Part shown: piece by piece, positions 61,698 to 64,000 of the stretch
Numbering within the stretch: the first letter of the stretch is position 1
How the letters are laid out: the number at the start of each line of letters is the position of its first letter
DNA from: HGM04593 sp045654645
Lineage (GTDB): Bacteria; Bacteroidota; Bacteroidia; Bacteroidales; Bacteroidaceae
Reading direction: 5' to 3'
Assembly (NCBI GenBank): GCA_045654645.1
Contig: JAZONR010000057.1
Coordinates: forward strand, 1 to 64,000
DNA length: 64,000 bases
Program-made: the position numbers and the translations under genes
Notes under the pieces: model-generated
What the model was told of the DNA's origin: nothing
Database searches by the model: none
Seen by the model: only the letters and a program-made list of their open reading frames with translations

Positions 61698-64000
61698 ATG
61701 AAAAAAACATTCCTGTTTCTAACGATGCTGCTAACCTGCATCGGGAACATCCTTGCTCAAGGATTTCCAACCATCAGCACAAATGATGAGAACACCAAAT
61801 GGTATCTCATCCAGTTTCAAAACGGCGGCAATGCCATAACAGCAGAGACCGCAGATGCGCAAATCACCACATCAACTGCGACCGGCAGCGATGCACAGTT
61901 GTGGAAGGTAACCGGCGACGAGACCAACGGCTACACATTAACAAACAAGAAGGGCTACACTCTTTTTGTTAGCTCTGCCAACAAAAACCAGATGGTAAAA
62001 GCCGCTGTAAATGCAAGCGGAGTAAGCCAATTCTTCATCGACGCCGCAAATAACGGCTATGAGATTCACCCAAAGGGCAACACAAGCATCTCAATGAACC
62101 TTTGGGGTGGTCCCAATGAAAACCGCGGCGTAGGCCTTTGGGACAATGGCGACCAGAACAACACCGTTCAGTTCGTTGAGCCCGCAGTGTTTGAGAATAT
62201 GGGCAAGATTTCAGTAATCCCACAGCCGTTGAATATGACTGTAGGCGAGGGAGCATACGACCTATCACAGTTCACTGCCATCGCCTACAAGGGAGAGAAG
62301 ATGAAAGAGCACATCGAGGCATTCGTTGCACAGCTCAACACATCGGCCGGCATCAACCTTCAGGTGAAAGAGGCCGGCGACGCTGCTGCCGACGGTGAAA
62401 TATGGTTTGGCACAGACAACACTCTTGTTGCCGAGGGATACACATTGACCACAAGCGACAAGCAAATCATAATAAAGGCATCGGAGTTTGGCGGCCACCT
62501 TTATGGCTTGCAGACCCTCACACAATTGCTCCCACGCGAATTCTTCGCAAGCGAGTTGCAGAGCAATGTAGAGTGGACAATCCCCGCTGTTGAGATAAAC
62601 GACCAGCCCCTGCTTGGACACCGCGGTTATATGCTCGACATCGCACGCCACTTCTTCAACAAAGACGAGGTAAAGAAGGTGCTCGACATTATGACACTCT
62701 ACAAGATGAACCGCTTCCACTGGCACTTGACCGACGACCAGGGCTGGCGTGTAGAGATTCCCGAATACCCCAAGCTCACCGAGGTGGGTGCCATCCGCAA
62801 GGCCTCATTCAGCAATGCCGACGGACAGAACTTCTACGATGACACAGAGTATGGCCGTGGAATGTACTACACACTCGACGATTTGAAAGAGATTGTTGAT
62901 TATGCCAAGGCACGCAACATTGAAATTATCCCCGAGATTGACCTTCCCGGCCATATGGTGGCAGCCGTTGCATCATACCCCGAGTTCAGCTGCGACCCCA
63001 CAAAGGAGTACGAGGTTCGCGTTGATGGCGGCATCTCGCACGATGTATTGAACATCGGCAACGAGGAGGTTATCACATTCCTGAAGTGCGTTCTTGGACA
63101 CATTGCCCAGACATTCCCCTATGACTATGTCCACATTGGTGGCGACGAGTGCCCCACAGAGCAGTGGGCAAAAAACCAACAGTGTCTCGACCTTGTGAAA
63201 AAGCTCGGTCTTGACGGCGTGCACCAGCTACAGTCTTGGTTGGTTGAGGAGCTTGGTATCTTCTTAAAGGAAGGATACAACAAAGACATTATTGTTTGGG
63301 ACGAGCTTTTGGCAAACTGGAACGACAACAACAAGACAAAGCCTGTAATTATGGCTTGGAATCTTGGCAACAAGGAGAAGAATGCAGCAGAGAGAGGTAT
63401 GAAGTCAATCATTGCCCCCTACAGCCACCTCTATCTCGACTTCCAGCAAGCCAATGACAACCAACGCCCTGTTGATGAGCCCTACAATGGCGGTTGGGGT
63501 GTGAACACACTCGATGAGATATACAGCCTTAACCCACTTGGTGCACTCAGCGGCAAAGAAGAATATGCTTTGGGTGTACAGGGTAATATGTGGACCGAGA
63601 CAACAAACGATATCAAAGAGGTTGAGTATCAGCTTCTACCCCGTATGCTTGCCCTCTCCGAGATTGGTTGGTTGCCCAACAACAAAAAGAACTGGACATC
63701 ATTCTACAAGCGCTTGCAGAGCCACGATGAAATCTTTGAGTTGCTCGACTATGCCTACGCAAAATACTTCATCGAGCCAACAGAGTACACAGCCGAGGAG
63801 AGCGCTGTAATGGAGGCAGAGGACATTCTCGCAAAGAGCATCCGTGGTGGCGTGGGCTACCCCGCAGCAGATGTATATGATGCTTTGCAGACAGCACTCA
63901 ACAGTGGCGAGACAACAGCCATTCAGCAAGCTATCGCCAACTACAAGAGCGCAGCCATCACACAGCCGGTAGAGGGCAAGACCTATCAGATTGTTTCGGC
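61698..64000 (+). CDS. GH20 beta-N-acetylhexosaminidase (3' end outside window)
   Basis: Open from ATG 61698 to the window edge, 767 codons seen. The signal peptide ends near GNILAQ (about 20). An N-terminal ricin-like beta-trefoil region (about 30-165; QLWKVTGDETNGYTLTNKKG) precedes the GH20 small domain (about 175-300), then the GH20 barrel with GHRGYMLDIARHF, RFHWHLTDDQGWR, PEIDLPGH and the catalytic Asp-Glu in HIGGDECPTEQW. It releases terminal GlcNAc/GalNAc from host or microbial glycans, probably outside the cytoplasm. The C-terminus continues past the catalytic domain and is unseen. Confidence 0.93.
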   Translation, partial: MKKTFLFLTMLLTCIGNILAQGFPTISTNDENTKWYLIQFQNGGNAITAETADAQITTSTATGSDAQLWKVTGDETNGYTLTNKKGYTLFVSSANKNQMVKAAVNASGVSQFFIDAANNGYEIHPKGNTSISMNLWGGPNENRGVGLWDNGDQNNTVQFVEPAVFENMGKISVIPQPLNMTVGEGAYDLSQFTAIAYKGEKMKEHIEAFVAQLNTSAGINLQVKEAGDAAADGEIWFGTDNTLVAEGYTLTTSDKQIIIKASEFGGHLYGLQTLTQLLPREFFASELQSNVEWTIPAVEINDQPLLGHRGYMLDIARHFFNKDEVKKVLDIMTLYKMNRFHWHLTDDQGWRVEIPEYPKLTEVGAIRKASFSNADGQNFYDDTEYGRGMYYTLDDLKEIVDYAKARNIEIIPEIDLPGHMVAAVASYPEFSCDPTKEYEVRVDGGISHDVLNIGNEEVITFLKCVLGHIAQTFPYDYVHIGGDECPTEQWAKNQQCLDLVKKLGLDGVHQLQSWLVEELGIFLKEGYNKDIIVWDELLANWNDNNKTKPVIMAWNLGNKEKNAAERGMKSIIAPYSHLYLDFQQANDNQRPVDEPYNGGWGVNTLDEIYSLNPLGALSGKEEYALGVQGNMWTETTNDIKEVEYQLLPRMLALSEIGWLPNNKKNWTSFYKRLQSHDEIFELLDYAYAKYFIEPTEYTAEESAVMEAEDILAKSIRGGVGYPAADVYDALQTALNSGETTAIQQAIANYKSAAITQPVEGKTYQIVS

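Overview
The window reads as chromosome from a member of the Bacteroidales (phylum Bacteroidota). Evidence: the recurring promoter -7 element of the TAnnTTTG / TATCTTCG type, in the best cases with TTTG about 19-20 bp upstream; few Shine-Dalgarno sequences; and characteristic families (DUF4301, DUF4252, DUF1573, DUF5715, a patatin-barrel fusion, S9B dipeptidyl peptidase, three Bacteroidota-style acyl-CoA ligases). I cannot name the genus from this sequence alone. I see no prophage, integrase, transposase or CRISPR array. Almost all of it is core chromosome.

Layout. 0.2-10.8 kb: M16 zinc protease, an unknown gene, threonine aldolase overlapping a YbaK-type tRNA deacylase, DUF4301, a RelA/SpoT protein with a degenerate hydrolase site, a DUF1573 protein and a LysR regulator. 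10.9-17.0 kb: SLC13/DASS transporter, then a five-gene minus-strand ECF sigma operon (sigma factor, probable anti-sigma, two DUF4252-like secreted proteins, one repeat-containing secreted protein). 17.2-22.1 kb: CBM9-like protein, patatin-barrel protein, a tandem duplicated tRNA-Arg cassette, then a queuosine-precursor transporter paired with a small radical-SAM-like protein. 22.3-27.6 kb: carB and a PurF-like amidotransferase preceded by a short ORF and a strong terminator, which looks like an attenuator. 27.8-31.0 kb: M20 dipeptidase, GNAT, an array of degenerate tRNA-Thr-like units ending in an intact tRNA-Thr(CGT), and a TrmN6-like methyltransferase.

31-43.5 kb: lipid kinase, then lon-tgt-lptF/G-DEAD helicase-gamma carbonic anhydrase-DPP IV on the plus strand, a dispersed repeat, and aspS. 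43.9-52.5 kb: clpC, htpG, a PD-(D/E)XK nuclease, a lipoprotein, holA, an HsdR-N-like protein and a nitrilase. 52.6-58.2 kb: three tandem paralogous acyl-CoA synthetases, each followed by its own terminator. 58.8-64 kb: a carboxyltransferase whose biotinyl-like domain lacks the biotin lysine, a DUF5715 lipoprotein, and a GH20 hexosaminidase cut by the window end.

Functional themes are protein quality control (Lon, ClpC, HtpG), tRNA biology (Tgt, precursor transporter, radical SAM, TrmN6-like enzyme, YbaK, AspRS, tRNA-Arg x2, tRNA-Thr), nucleotide precursor synthesis (PurF-like, CarB) and acyl/carboxyl metabolism. The strongest unexplained structure is the tRNA-Thr-like array at 29815-30207. 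Next are the attenuator-like leader upstream of the PurF-like gene and the transporter/radical-SAM pair.
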